The notes under the pieces were generated by a model. The model saw only the letters and a program-made list of their open reading frames with translations. It was not told the origin of the DNA and searched no databases. Made by a program: the position numbers and the translations under genes. Positions 24,157 through 32,658 of a DNA stretch of 51,010 bases are shown here, one piece after another (within the stretch, counting starts at the first letter, position 1; every line of letters starts with the position of its first letter). The stretch lies in assembly GCA_012729015.1 (NCBI GenBank), contig JAAYDY010000092.1:1-51010 (forward strand), given 5' to 3'. Origin of the DNA: Phycisphaerae bacterium. Lineage in GTDB: Bacteria > Planctomycetota > Phycisphaerae > FEN-1346 > JAACEH01.

Positions 24157-25916
24157 CCCCCCAACGTCTTGAGCTTCTCGTTGACAATCCGGGCCGCTTC
24201 GGTGCGCTCGGGCGTGGCTTCGCCCTTGCCGAGTGCCTTCAGGATCTCTTTGCACGCCTTGACCGTTTCGTCCTTGTTCCCGGTCGCGCCGACGGTCTTG
24301 AGCTTCTCCTGAGCCATGCCCAGCACGTGGTCGTCCTGCGAGAAGTTCACCAGCGGGTACACGTAGCATTGCATCGCGCGGCGGACGTCGCCCTTGGCCT
24401 GCCAGATGTCGCCCTCGGCCACCTTGACGTTCGAGGCCAGGTCGGCGCGGCTGACCTTCAGCTCGTCGTACAGGCGACCGTAGAGCTTGATCTTCAGGTC
24501 GGGATTGTCGGCACAGTCCAGGAAGTGGCCGATGTAGGCCACCGTGTAGTCAGGAAACGGCTTCAGCGTCTTGTCGGCCAGCTTTTTCGCCCAGTCCATG
24601 GCCTGGTCGCCCGTGAGCTTCTTGTCGTGCGCCATCTGCGCCGCCAAGCCCCACACGCCCGCGTTGAACGGGTTCACGCGAAGCCCCTCGTCGGCCAGCG
24701 ACTCGACCAGGGCGTTGCGGCTCATCGGCTTCGGCGCAGTCGCAACCTCTTCCGGCATGTGCGCCGACGCCCATCGCGCCGCGTCCAGCAGCGCGTAGCT
24801 CTGCTCGATCGTCGCCAGCGACCCCTTGGCGCTGACCAGCGCCGCCGCGGTCATCCTGATGTCCGCCTCCAGCAACATCGGCGCCTTGTAATTGCCCACG
24901 CTCATCGTGTTGGTCGGATCGTGGCTCATGCCCAGGTAGTAGCGGCCTTCGCGGTAGCGCCCGGCCGAGAAATCCCACTGCGGTTGCGGCCGTGTCAGGA
25001 ACACGCCCGTCCAGGCGTGACCTTCGCTGCGACCCTCGCCGCGCATGTACGACGCAGGCACCCCGTGCAGACGCATCACCTGCTCCGTGAAGTACGCCTG
25101 CTCCATACACACGCCGCCGTGCTGCTTCATGTTCATCAACGTGTAAGGGATCCCGCCGCCCATCCCGTGAGCCGGGCTCAGCACCTTCGTCCACGGAACG
25201 GTCTTGTAGATCGCGTAGGCGTCGCTCGTGTCCTCGTAGTTCCTCATCGCCCAGTCGCGCTCCTCGGGCGTCAGCCGCGTGTGAACCACGTAGACGCTCA
25301 GCTCGAACGGCAGTTCCCACGGCTTGATGGTCATCTGCCGCGCGTGGCTGTAGAACCAGCGATACAGGTCCGCCATGTAGCCCTCGGGCACCGGGCCGCA
25401 CGTCTTGTCCACCCAGTGGTACCCGTGAAAATCGTCCCAGACGACCGCGAAGGCAATGCAGAACTCGCTGTTCTTCAGGAACTGGGCCTCGTCGATCTCC
25501 TTGAGTTGCTTGAGCACACCGACGGCCTTCGGCACGTTGTCGGCCTCGTCCAAGGCATGCAGGAACCGCCCCAGGTACTGCGGCCGGTCCAGCAGAATCG
25601 CGACGATGTCCTTGTCCTTGGCCGGGGCAAGCGTGGTCACCGCGCCGCGCAGGGTGAAGAGTTGCTGGAGCATGTCGTCGCGAGCCCGCGTGTCGCGGCC
25701 GGTCATGACGACCACCTTGGCCAGCTCCTCGTCGATGGCGGCCACGGCCGCCTTGGCGTCGCCCGTGCCCGCGACCACCGCCTTGACCTGTTCGTACAGG
25801 GCCGGGTACTTCGGATACGGCACCTTGGCCTCGTTCCGCGGAGCCCCCGCCGTCGGAGCCGCACACCATGCCGCCCATGCCACAGCCCATGCCGCCACGA
25901 TACAACGCTTCCTCAT
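24153..25916 (-). CDS. Exported transglutaminase-like protein
   Basis: 587-residue secreted protein with a signal peptide (1-24). A transglutaminase/cysteine-protease-like core has a plausible triad: Cys270 in QHGGVCMEQA, His300 in SEGHAW and Asp315 in WDFSAG. The N-terminal 240 residues are helical and unassigned. The C-terminal 200 residues look like helical repeats (VWGLAAQMAHDKKLTGDQAM; AEGDIWQAKGDVRRAMQCYV). Such proteins cleave or crosslink peptides; the target is unknown. GGAAGGAGCAGCG precedes the ATG at 25916. Its TGA overlaps the metallophosphoesterase ATG. Confidence 0.7.
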   Translation of the reverse strand: MRKRCIVAAWAVAWAAWCAAPTAGAPRNEAKVPYPKYPALYEQVKAVVAGTGDAKAAVAAIDEELAKVVVMTGRDTRARDDMLQQLFTLRGAVTTLAPAKDKDIVAILLDRPQYLGRFLHALDEADNVPKAVGVLKQLKEIDEAQFLKNSEFCIAFAVVWDDFHGYHWVDKTCGPVPEGYMADLYRWFYSHARQMTIKPWELPFELSVYVVHTRLTPEERDWAMRNYEDTSDAYAIYKTVPWTKVLSPAHGMGGGIPYTLMNMKQHGGVCMEQAYFTEQVMRLHGVPASYMRGEGRSEGHAWTGVFLTRPQPQWDFSAGRYREGRYYLGMSHDPTNTMSVGNYKAPMLLEADIRMTAAALVSAKGSLATIEQSYALLDAARWASAHMPEEVATAPKPMSRNALVESLADEGLRVNPFNAGVWGLAAQMAHDKKLTGDQAMDWAKKLADKTLKPFPDYTVAYIGHFLDCADNPDLKIKLYGRLYDELKVSRADLASNVKVAEGDIWQAKGDVRRAMQCYVYPLVNFSQDDHVLGMAQEKLKTVGATGNKDETVKACKEILKALGKGEATPERTEAARIVNEKLKTLGG

Positions 25917-26041
25917 CGCTGCTCCTTCCCCGTGCCCGATAGATGATCCTCAGAGGTGACCGCCGATACCGCACGCATGATACCGTCGCCCGGCCCTTGC
26001 GGTCAAGCCGCGGCGCGGCAAGGGTAGTGCATAGGTCAGTG

Positions 26042-26066
26042 CGTAGGTCGGGTCAACAGACCCGAC
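26042..26066. repeat. Interspersed repeat C (TAGGTCGGGTCAACAGACCC)
   Basis: 25 bases, GTAGGTCGGGTCAACAGACC then CGACA, with a TCGGGTC/GACCCGA palindrome around AACA. It is identical over 25 bases to 27591-27615, and a half copy lies at 21991-22008. Confidence 0.75.
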
Positions 26067-26071
26067 ACGCC

Positions 26072-26173
26072 GGGTGCCCTGCCTGCCCCGTCAGGCATGG
26101 GCGAGTCTCCTTGCCCTTCCGCGTGGCTGCCCCTCGACGGTGCTCGGGGACTGCGTCAAGCAGCCACCCTACG
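26072..26173. repeat. Interspersed repeat D with internal insertion
   Basis: Matches the 75-base repeat at 50929-51003 (GGGTGCCATGCCTGCCCCGT, then CAGGCATGGGCGAGT, then GCGTGGCTGC...AAGCAGCCACCCTACG). Here 27 extra bases (26131-26157) separate the GGCTGC and GCAGCC arms that are contiguous in the other copy, so a second repeat module has split the palindrome. Confidence 0.7.
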
Positions 26174-26408
26174 GGCTTCCGGCGTTCGACCCTAACCGCC
26201 CCTCGACGGGGCTCGGAAACTGCGCCAAGCGACCATGCCGACCATGGCACCGACCGGTTTTTGCTGGCAAAACCGGAATCACGGCCCTACACTGGGCTCG
26301 TCATCGTCACCGGCGCAGCTCCCGATGGCGGTGCCCATGTCTCTTAATGTGCGGTGGACCGGTCGTGACAACTGATACACGGCAGCAACTCTTGCAAGGA
26401 GAACGCCC

Positions 26409-27575
26409 ATGATCCGTTTTAACTGCCCGCAGTGCGGCATGCGTGTCGAGGTGGACGATCGGTACGCCGGACAGTCCGGGCCGTGTCCCGGGTGCAAACA
26501 GACGGTGACAATCCCCGCGGCCGCGACGACACCGATGGACGGCGGCGCCGGGGCGTCGCCTGCGGCCGGCGACGCTGCCGGGCGGCCCGCCGCTGACACG
26601 ATGCTCCCGCAGAAGAAGACCAGCGGTTGGGCCATTGCCTCGCTGTGCTGCGGGCTGCTGGGTTGCGGCCTCCTGCCGGCGATTCTCGGTATCATCTTCG
26701 GCATCGTGGGCATCCGCCAGGTCAACCGCAGCCAGGGCCGCGTCGGGGGCATGGGTCTGGCCGTCGCCGGCCTCGTGGTCAGTGCGGTCATGGCTCTGCT
26801 TGTGATTCCTTTGGGAATGGCGATCCTCCTGCCCAACCTGAGCTCGTCGCTGGAACAGGCTCGCCGAGCCCAGTGCACCCACAATCTGCGAGGCATCGGC
26901 CAGGCGATCAAGGTCTACTCCGCCGGCAACCGCGGCAAGTGGCCCACGGCCTACAGTGGCCGCGAGGGCGAGGCGTGGCGCGAGGACTGGACGGAGTCTG
27001 ACACGGAGATCGCCGACGCCCAGGAAGGCGTGGACGAAGCCGACCGCGATCCGTTCACCTGCAACCTGTCGTGCTGGTGGGTGTTGATTCGCATGGGCAT
27101 GAGCAATCCGAACGTGTTCGTCTGCCCCAGTTCCGACCAGATGGTGGACGAGACGATGACCGACTACAGCCGCTTCTGGAGTTTCCAGGATTTGTCTCAC
27201 GTCAGCTACAGCTATCAGAACCAGCTTGGCAAAGGCACCACCGACAGTGCCGATGCCGAACTGATCGTGGCGGCGGACGCCAGCCCGCTGCGCGGCGACC
27301 TTGCGGGCGAACCGTCCATACGGCGGGAGGACCGGGCCAAGACGAATCGCTGGGAGCTGAACAGCCCGAACCATGATTTCGAGGGCCAGAACTGCCTGTA
27401 CGCCGACGGGCACGTGCAGTGGCAGCCGTCACCGGATTGCGGCATCGACGACAACAACATCTGGCTGCGAAGCGTGCGCGACACCACGATGGGCACATGG
27501 ACGGACGACGACGCGAGCTACGACGATCCGCAATCGACGGTCGGAAACAAGCGGGATACATTCCTGGTGCCGTGA
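26409..27575 (+). CDS. Zinc-ribbon / DUF4190 / prepilin-like (DUF1559-type) membrane protein
   Basis: 388-residue protein with three parts. Residues 1-33 form a zinc ribbon with Cys6, Cys9, Cys26 and Cys29 (CPQCG, CPGCK). Residues 70-150 form a DUF4190-like double membrane segment (WAIASLCCGLLGCGLLPAIL; GMGLAVAGLVVSAVMALLV). From 150 on is an exported domain akin to DUF1559 H-X9-DG proteins: QARRAQCTHNLRGIGQAIKV after the helix, and a C-terminal HDFEGQNCLYADGHVQW with ten rather than nine residues between His and DG. Planctomycete genomes carry many such proteins; function is unknown. AAGGAGA lies 6 bases before the ATG. Confidence 0.75.
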   Translation: MIRFNCPQCGMRVEVDDRYAGQSGPCPGCKQTVTIPAAATTPMDGGAGASPAAGDAAGRPAADTMLPQKKTSGWAIASLCCGLLGCGLLPAILGIIFGIVGIRQVNRSQGRVGGMGLAVAGLVVSAVMALLVIPLGMAILLPNLSSSLEQARRAQCTHNLRGIGQAIKVYSAGNRGKWPTAYSGREGEAWREDWTESDTEIADAQEGVDEADRDPFTCNLSCWWVLIRMGMSNPNVFVCPSSDQMVDETMTDYSRFWSFQDLSHVSYSYQNQLGKGTTDSADAELIVAADASPLRGDLAGEPSIRREDRAKTNRWELNSPNHDFEGQNCLYADGHVQWQPSPDCGIDDNNIWLRSVRDTTMGTWTDDDASYDDPQSTVGNKRDTFLVP

Positions 27576-27590
27576 CATTGCGCGTAGCCC

Positions 27591-27615
27591 GTAGGTCGGG
27601 TCAACAGACCCGACA
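27591..27615. repeat. Interspersed repeat C, second copy
   Basis: Identical over 25 bases to 26042-26066, the two copies bracketing the zinc-ribbon gene in direct orientation. It lies 16 bases after that gene's stop codon. Confidence 0.75.
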
Positions 27616-27666
27616 GGCCAGGGCGCCCCGCGGAGAGACGGGGCGGATGCACGCTCCGACAAAACA

Positions 27667-27701
27667 GAACCCCGAGACCTCGGCGACAGGTCTCGGGGTT
27701 C
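27667..27701. terminator. Strong bidirectional intrinsic terminator
   Basis: GAACCCCGAGACCT (27667-27680) pairs perfectly with AGGTCTCGGGGTTC (27688-27701) around a 7-base loop. An A-rich flank on the left (AAAACA) and CTTTGTTTT on the right give U-tracts in both directions. It lies between the convergent zinc-ribbon and aldolase genes and should end both transcripts. Confidence 0.9.
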
Positions 27702-27740
27702 TTTGTTTTCTGCTCTGACGGGCTGACGGCCGCGTCGGCG

Positions 27741-28760
27741 CTACTTCTTGCCGGCGTAGAAGGCCTTCATGTCGTCGAGGCTCATGGCGCGGTAATCCTT
27801 GGCGTGGCCGGCGGTGCCGAACGCCTTCATGCGCTCGGCGATCAGCTTGGCCAGGGCGTCGCGCGACGGGCCCAGGTACTTCCGCGGATCGAACTCCTTC
27901 GGCTTCTCCTGGAACACCTTGCGGATGGCGGCCGTGACGACGAGCCGGCCGTCCGTATCGACGTTGATCTTGCTGATGCCGCGCTTGACCGCTTCCTGAA
28001 TGGCCTTCACGGGCACGCCCATCGTCTTCTCGAGCTTGCCGCCGTACTTGTTCACTTCGTCCACGAGTTCCTGCGGCACGCTGCTGGAACCGTGCATCAC
28101 CAGGCGCACGTTCGGGACGCGTTTGTGGATCTCGGTCACGAGGTCCATGGCCAGCTTCGGTTCTTCCTTGAACTTGTAGGCGCCGTGGCTGGTGCCGATG
28201 GCGATGGCCAGGGCGTCCACGCCGGTCTTCTGGACGAATTCCTGACACTGGTCGGGATCGGTCAGGTGGACGGCCGTGGCCTGGGTGTCGTCCTCGATGC
28301 CGCCGAGGGTGCCGAGCTCGCCTTCGACGGTAACGCCGCGGGCGTGAGCGTAGTCGACGACCTCTTTGGTGACACGGGCGTTGTCCTCGAAGCTTCGCGG
28401 CGGATGGGCGCCCGAGGCGTCCTTGACGGCGTAGTCAATGGACCCGTCGATCATCACGCTCGAGAAGCCCAGGGCGATGGCTTCCTTGACGGTCTTGATG
28501 TCCGGGCCGTGGTCCAGGTGCATCGCCACGGGAATCTCGGGGTTCTCTTCCACGGCGGCCTGCATCAGGTGCTTCAGGTACACCATGTTCGAGTACTTCA
28601 GGGCCCCGTGGCTGGCCTGGATGATGACCGGGCTCTGGGTCTCCTTGGCCGCGGCCATGATGGCCTGGATCTGCTCCATGTTGTTGACGTTGTAGGCCCC
28701 AACGCCGTAACCGGCCTTGGCGGCCTCGTCGAGAATCTGTCGCATGGGGGTCAGCGGCAT
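27741..28760 (-). CDS. fba: Class II fructose-bisphosphate aldolase
   Basis: 339-residue zinc-dependent aldolase of glycolysis and gluconeogenesis, converting fructose-1,6-bisphosphate to two triose phosphates. Active-site elements are the NVNNMEQIQA opening, HLDHG (81-85, Asp83 and zinc ligand His84), SSVMIDGS, VEGELGTLGG, GTSHGAYK and MHGSSSVP. The C-terminal DPRKYLGPSRDAL and extended end fit the longer class IIB-like group. GGGAG precedes the ATG at 28760; the upstream open frame is not coding. It is monocistronic and ends at the terminator at 27667-27701. Confidence 0.93.
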   Translation of the reverse strand: MPLTPMRQILDEAAKAGYGVGAYNVNNMEQIQAIMAAAKETQSPVIIQASHGALKYSNMVYLKHLMQAAVEENPEIPVAMHLDHGPDIKTVKEAIALGFSSVMIDGSIDYAVKDASGAHPPRSFEDNARVTKEVVDYAHARGVTVEGELGTLGGIEDDTQATAVHLTDPDQCQEFVQKTGVDALAIAIGTSHGAYKFKEEPKLAMDLVTEIHKRVPNVRLVMHGSSSVPQELVDEVNKYGGKLEKTMGVPVKAIQEAVKRGISKINVDTDGRLVVTAAIRKVFQEKPKEFDPRKYLGPSRDALAKLIAERMKAFGTAGHAKDYRAMSLDDMKAFYAGKK

Positions 28761-28925
28761 AACAGCTCCCTTTCTCTCTCGTAATGGGTGGTTTCCTGTG
28801 CTCCGGACTCCCGGACTCCCCGGGAGCGGCGCCGGTCCGCGGGCCTTACACGCATTCACGACCGCGGCCGTTGAGTGGGTAGTATAAGCCCCCCCGCGAC
28901 GCGCCGCAAGACCGGATTCCGAACG

Positions 28926-29024
28926 GGGTGCATTAGCGTTCTGGGGAAGCAGGGGCAAGATGCCCCTGCCACTCATGGGCAGGATGCCCATGCCACGGTA
29001 CGACCCCAAAACGTTAATGCACCC
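28926..29024. mobile_element. MITE-like element family 2 (99 bp)
   Basis: 21-bp terminal inverted repeats: GGGTGCATTAGCGTTCTGGG at 28926 and its complement ending at 29024, matching at 19 of 21 positions. The 9-mer TTCCGAACG flanks both ends exactly (28917-28925 and 29025-29033), a perfect target duplication. The 57-base centre holds two small palindromes, GGGGCAAGATGCCCC and ATGGGCAGGATGCCCAT, of a type also seen at 34302-34330. It cannot encode a protein. The right duplication ends one base before the radical SAM stop codon. Unrelated in sequence to the elements at 15980 and 21776. Confidence 0.92.
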
Positions 29025-29034
29025 TTCCGAACGC

Positions 29035-30129
29035 TCACCGACGTTGCGGCCGATAGAGGCAATCGGGCTCCTCGGCCATCCAGTCGCCCGTGGCGGCAAA
29101 GGCCCGGGCGCGGCATCCGCCGCAGACCGTCGCGAATTCGCAGCAGCCGCACTTGCCGCCCAGTTGCCCGCGGTCGCGCAGACGCACGAACACGTCGCTG
29201 GTCGCCCACAGGTGCGACAGAGGCGCCTCCCGCACGTTGCCGCACGACACCGGCAGGTATCCGCAGGGAAAGACCTCGCCTCCGTGGCCGACGAAGCAGA
29301 CGCCCGTGCCGGCCAGGCACCCGCCGCCGGGCGACGGCCGTCGCTGGTCGCCGGGGGCCGCCGCTCCGTCGGTCGCCTGCACTTGGCGCACGAGGCGGGC
29401 ATATTGGGGAGCGCAAGTCGCCTTGGCCTCCAGTGGCGAGGCGCCGCTGCGGCGATAGAACTCGCGAAGCAGCCGCTCGTACTCGTCTGGCGACAGGCGG
29501 TCCTCGGGCCCCAACGACATCCCGCAGCCGACGGGCACCACGATGAAGATGTGTAGCGCCGCCACGCGCTCCGCCTCGGCCAGACGGAACATGGGTTCCA
29601 GCTCGGCGGCGTTGCGCCGCGTGATGCTCATGTTGATCTGCACCGGCACGGCGGCATCGCGCACGAGCCGCAACCCGCGAAGCGCCGCATCGAACGATCC
29701 CGCCTGGCCGCGAATGGCGTCGTGCGTCGCGGCCGCGGCGCCGTCGAGGCTCACGCTGACGCGCCGAAAGCCGGCCTCGGCGATCCGCGCGGCCAGGGCG
29801 GGCGTCACGAGCGTGCCGTTGGTGGCCAGGGCGGCGGCCAGCCCCCTGCCCCGGGCCTCGCGGGCCAGGTCCAACGTGTCGTCGCGCATCAGCGGCTCGC
29901 CGCCCGAGAACACCAGGATCAGCCCCGGCCAGTGCGCGGCCAGGTCGGCGATCATCTGCCGCGCCTCGCCGCCGGTCAGGTCGCCCGAGGCGTCGCCGCC
30001 CTCGTCCATGCGGCGGCAATGAACGCACTGGAGGTTGCACCGGGCGGTGGTCTCCCAGAACACCAGCCGCAGCGACGGCGGCAAACCGGGCGGCGCGGCG
30101 TGCTGACCATGCGACGGCTCAGGGGCCAT
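29035..30129 (-). CDS. Radical SAM/SPASM protein, AhbD/NirJ-like
   Basis: 364-residue radical S-adenosylmethionine enzyme. The 4Fe-4S/SAM motif is CNLQCVHC (Cys31, Cys35, Cys38) after LRLVFWETTAR. GGEP lies at about 82-85. The C-terminal SPASM domain has many cysteines ending KCGCCEFATVCGGCRARAFA then ATGDWMAEEPDC, a pattern I associate with AhbC/AhbD/NirJ proteins of alternative haem or haem d1 synthesis. Related peptide-modifying enzymes share the fold, so the reaction is uncertain. The ATG at 30129 follows GGAGGG and overlaps the HAD gene by 11 bases. Confidence 0.78.
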   Translation of the reverse strand: MAPEPSHGQHAAPPGLPPSLRLVFWETTARCNLQCVHCRRMDEGGDASGDLTGGEARQMIADLAAHWPGLILVFSGGEPLMRDDTLDLAREARGRGLAAALATNGTLVTPALAARIAEAGFRRVSVSLDGAAAATHDAIRGQAGSFDAALRGLRLVRDAAVPVQINMSITRRNAAELEPMFRLAEAERVAALHIFIVVPVGCGMSLGPEDRLSPDEYERLLREFYRRSGASPLEAKATCAPQYARLVRQVQATDGAAAPGDQRRPSPGGGCLAGTGVCFVGHGGEVFPCGYLPVSCGNVREAPLSHLWATSDVFVRLRDRGQLGGKCGCCEFATVCGGCRARAFAATGDWMAEEPDCLYRPQRR

Positions 30130-30997
30130 GTCGCCCTCCGCCGCCGGCACCGTCGCCCAGGACAAACCGTTCCAGGGCCGCCGCCATGCCATCGGCATCG
30201 CGGTCGGCCGTCACATAGTCGGCTGCGGCCTTCAACTCGTCCACGGCGTTGCCCATGGCCACCCCCACGGCCGCACGACGCACCATCTCGATATCGTTGT
30301 GGAAATCGCCAATGGCGAGCGTCTCGGACCAGTCGATGCCGAGGCTCGCCAGCGCGACCTCGACACCGGCAGCCTTCGACGCGCCGGCCGCCACCATCTC
30401 GGCCATCGTGCCATGGGCCTGCTGGAAACTCACCTGCCCGGCGAACCGGGCGCCGGCGTCGTGGAACACGTGTTGCACCAGGCCCGGATCGATCGAGAAG
30501 TAGCAGATTTTGTAGACGCGATCCGCCAGGGCCGCCTCCAGCGGCCCGATCACCGGACGGCTCGGCCCCTTCATGTCCCAGTGCCGGTGCAACTCGCCGG
30601 TGCGGTTGGCCACGTAGCGGTCTGACAACCCCACCAGCACCACGGCCTCCGGATCGCACGCGAAGAGAAACTCCACGATCCGCCGGGGCAAATCGCCCGG
30701 CAGATGAGCATCCACGAGCAGCCCGTCGCCGGCGTCCGTTGATCCCGTCGCGGCGCTGCCCGCGACGACCATCGCCCCGTGGTAGCAGACCATCGGCGTC
30801 GTCAGGCCCAGTTCGCGGTAGTACCCGACCGTCTCATTCGGAATGCGGCCCGTGGCCAGAACGACCGGCACCCCCTGCGCCGACACGCGCGCAACCGTCT
30901 CGCGGCACCGCGCGCTGACCGTCAGATCCCGCCGCAGGAGCGTTCCGTCCACGTCGGTCACCACCGCGCGCAGCCGGCGTCTGCCTCGGTCGGCCAT
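30119..30997 (-). CDS. Cof-type HAD-IIB phosphatase
   Basis: 292-residue cytosolic HAD phosphatase. Motif I is VTDVDGTLL (Asp15 nucleophile, Asp17), motif II VLATGR, a C2B cap lies between, and motif IV is IGDFHNDIEM with GVAMGNAVDELKAAADYVT. Family members hydrolyse sugar phosphates or flavin phosphates; the substrate is unknown. It follows sialate O-acetylesterase 1 by 7 bases and overlaps the radical SAM gene, so it sits mid-operon. AGGTAGGGG precedes the ATG. Confidence 0.87.
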   Translation of the reverse strand: MADRGRRRLRAVVTDVDGTLLRRDLTVSARCRETVARVSAQGVPVVLATGRIPNETVGYYRELGLTTPMVCYHGAMVVAGSAATGSTDAGDGLLVDAHLPGDLPRRIVEFLFACDPEAVVLVGLSDRYVANRTGELHRHWDMKGPSRPVIGPLEAALADRVYKICYFSIDPGLVQHVFHDAGARFAGQVSFQQAHGTMAEMVAAGASKAAGVEVALASLGIDWSETLAIGDFHNDIEMVRRAAVGVAMGNAVDELKAAADYVTADRDADGMAAALERFVLGDGAGGGGRHGP

Positions 30998-31004
30998 CGT
31001 GCCC

Positions 31005-32540
31005 CTACCTTTCCACGGTCACCTGGAACGGCGAGGCCGGCAGCCCCTCGGCGTTGTACAGGTTGCACTCCGGGTTGTCGGCCCAGGCGTAGCGCACGCT
31101 CACCGGTTCGGCCACGGCGTCGCTCGACACCACGACCGTGGCCCCGTCGATCTTCGCCTGCGCCCAGATGTACTTGCCGTCGGCGCCGGCCACGGCGAAA
31201 CCCTTCAGCGCGTCGCCGCTGGCCACCAGCCCGCCGCCCACGCTGTCGAAGCTCAGACGCACGGCGCCTCCCTCGGCCTTCGCCCCGGCCACGAGCGGCC
31301 CCGAGTACACGAGCTTCTGATCGTAAGCCACGGCCAAGGCGCCCAGTGCCAGCCGCCGACCCACGTCGAGCTTGTTCTTCGGATGAATGTCTTCGGCCTC
31401 GCCGATGTCAATCGCCACAGCCATCGCCGTCTTCGGAACGGATAACGTCAGCCGCTGGGCCTCGCGCAACTCGGCCCACGCACTGTCGGCCGGCGTGTCG
31501 AGGCGCGCCTTGAAGTTGGCCAGCTGCACGAACAGGAACGGGAACTCGCCCTGCCCCCACTCCTGCCGCCACGCACGGATCATCCCAGGGAACGTCTCGC
31601 GATACTGTGCAGCCTTGCCGGCGTTTGCCTCGCCCTGGTACCAGATGGCGCCACGAATGCCGTAAGGCATCAGCGGCCGGATCATCCCATTGTACAGACC
31701 GTTGGGACGCCACGGATTCTCCGTGACACGCACGGGTTTGCGCGGCTCTTTCACGCCGGCCGCCTTCGCCGTCTCGGCCGCCGCCTGCCATGCCGCATAC
31801 TCCTTCTGAAACGCCGCTTCGTCGAACTTCGCGATTTCCCCGTCCCACCACTGGACGCCGCCTTTGGCCGTCTCGTTGACCGCCATCAGCGATTCGCGGC
31901 TCATCCAGCTCTCGATCGGCGTACCGCCGACCGCGCTGCGGATCAAGCCGACCGGCACCTTGAGCTTCTGGTGCAGCTCGCGGCCGAAGAAGTAGCCCAC
32001 CGCCGACCACTTCAGCACCGCGCGATCCCGGCAGACCGACCACCGGCCCTTCACGTCCGCCGCAGGCTCGCCCGCCACGGCGCGCTCCACCGTGAACATG
32101 CGGAGCTGCGGGTAGTTCGCCTCGGCAATCTGCTTTTCGCTCTGGGGGCTGCCGCCGGGGCCGAACACGCCCCAGTCCACCGACATCTGCATGTTGCTCT
32201 GGCCGCTGCACAGCCACACCTCGCCGACCAGCACGTCCTTGACCGTCAGCGTGTTGCTTCCGGCAACCGTCATCTCGTGCGGACCGCCGGCCTTCAACGG
32301 GCCCACCTCCACCGACCACCGGCCCTGGACATCGGCCGTCGCCTCGCCCTTGGCGCCAGCCACCGATACCGACACCTTCTCGCCGGCCTCGGCCGTGCCC
32401 CAGATGCGGACCGGTCGCTCCTGCTGAAGCACCATCCCGTCGCTGAAAAGCGCCGCCAGGCGCACCTCGGCCTGCGCAGCTGGAACGACGGCGGCGAACG
32501 CAGCCGTCACGACAATGGTAGCAACCCGGAAACGTTTCAT
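31005..32540 (-). CDS. Exported sialate O-acetylesterase (copy 1)
   Basis: 511-residue secreted SGNH-type carbohydrate esterase that would remove O-acetyl groups from sialic acids or other acetylated glycans. Signal peptide 1-24 (ending PAAQA). The catalytic serine is in WLCSGQSNM (about 112-120), WYQGEANAG forms a central block and the His lies in DIHPKNKLDVG. Jelly-roll segments flank the core. The ATG at 32540 is chosen after GGGAGG over one at 32555. It is a tandem paralogue of the next gene upstream (32659-34197), 118 bases away, near-identical at both ends but diverged in the middle. Confidence 0.88.
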   Translation of the reverse strand: MKRFRVATIVVTAAFAAVVPAAQAEVRLAALFSDGMVLQQERPVRIWGTAEAGEKVSVSVAGAKGEATADVQGRWSVEVGPLKAGGPHEMTVAGSNTLTVKDVLVGEVWLCSGQSNMQMSVDWGVFGPGGSPQSEKQIAEANYPQLRMFTVERAVAGEPAADVKGRWSVCRDRAVLKWSAVGYFFGRELHQKLKVPVGLIRSAVGGTPIESWMSRESLMAVNETAKGGVQWWDGEIAKFDEAAFQKEYAAWQAAAETAKAAGVKEPRKPVRVTENPWRPNGLYNGMIRPLMPYGIRGAIWYQGEANAGKAAQYRETFPGMIRAWRQEWGQGEFPFLFVQLANFKARLDTPADSAWAELREAQRLTLSVPKTAMAVAIDIGEAEDIHPKNKLDVGRRLALGALAVAYDQKLVYSGPLVAGAKAEGGAVRLSFDSVGGGLVASGDALKGFAVAGADGKYIWAQAKIDGATVVVSSDAVAEPVSVRYAWADNPECNLYNAEGLPASPFQVTVER

Positions 32541-32658
32541 GCGATGACCTCCCATGCACAGAGACTACCTGCGCGCCAGTGAACCTCACGGCCGCAAGCC
32601 GTCCTGATTCGACACACGAAACTGCTGGTGCTGGAGCCCAGCCGTGCCCGTGCCGCCG

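Larger units (their letters stand above)
25917..26408. other. Gene-free divergent region rich in palindromic repeats
   Basis: 492 bases between the transglutaminase-like and zinc-ribbon genes. It holds repeat C (26042-26066), a repeat-D copy with an insertion (26072-26173), a further CCCCTCGACGGGGCTCGG module near 26201-26218, and a hairpin CCGGTTTT (26254-26261)/AAAACCGG (26269-26276). Small open frames here are built from repeats and are not credible genes. AAGGAGA (26396-26402) is the ribosome binding site of the next gene. Confidence 0.65.

Noticed and set aside
26042..27615. Repeats considered as a CRISPR array
   Set aside because: Repeat copies are far apart, palindromic and mixed in type, with no regular spacers and no cas genes.
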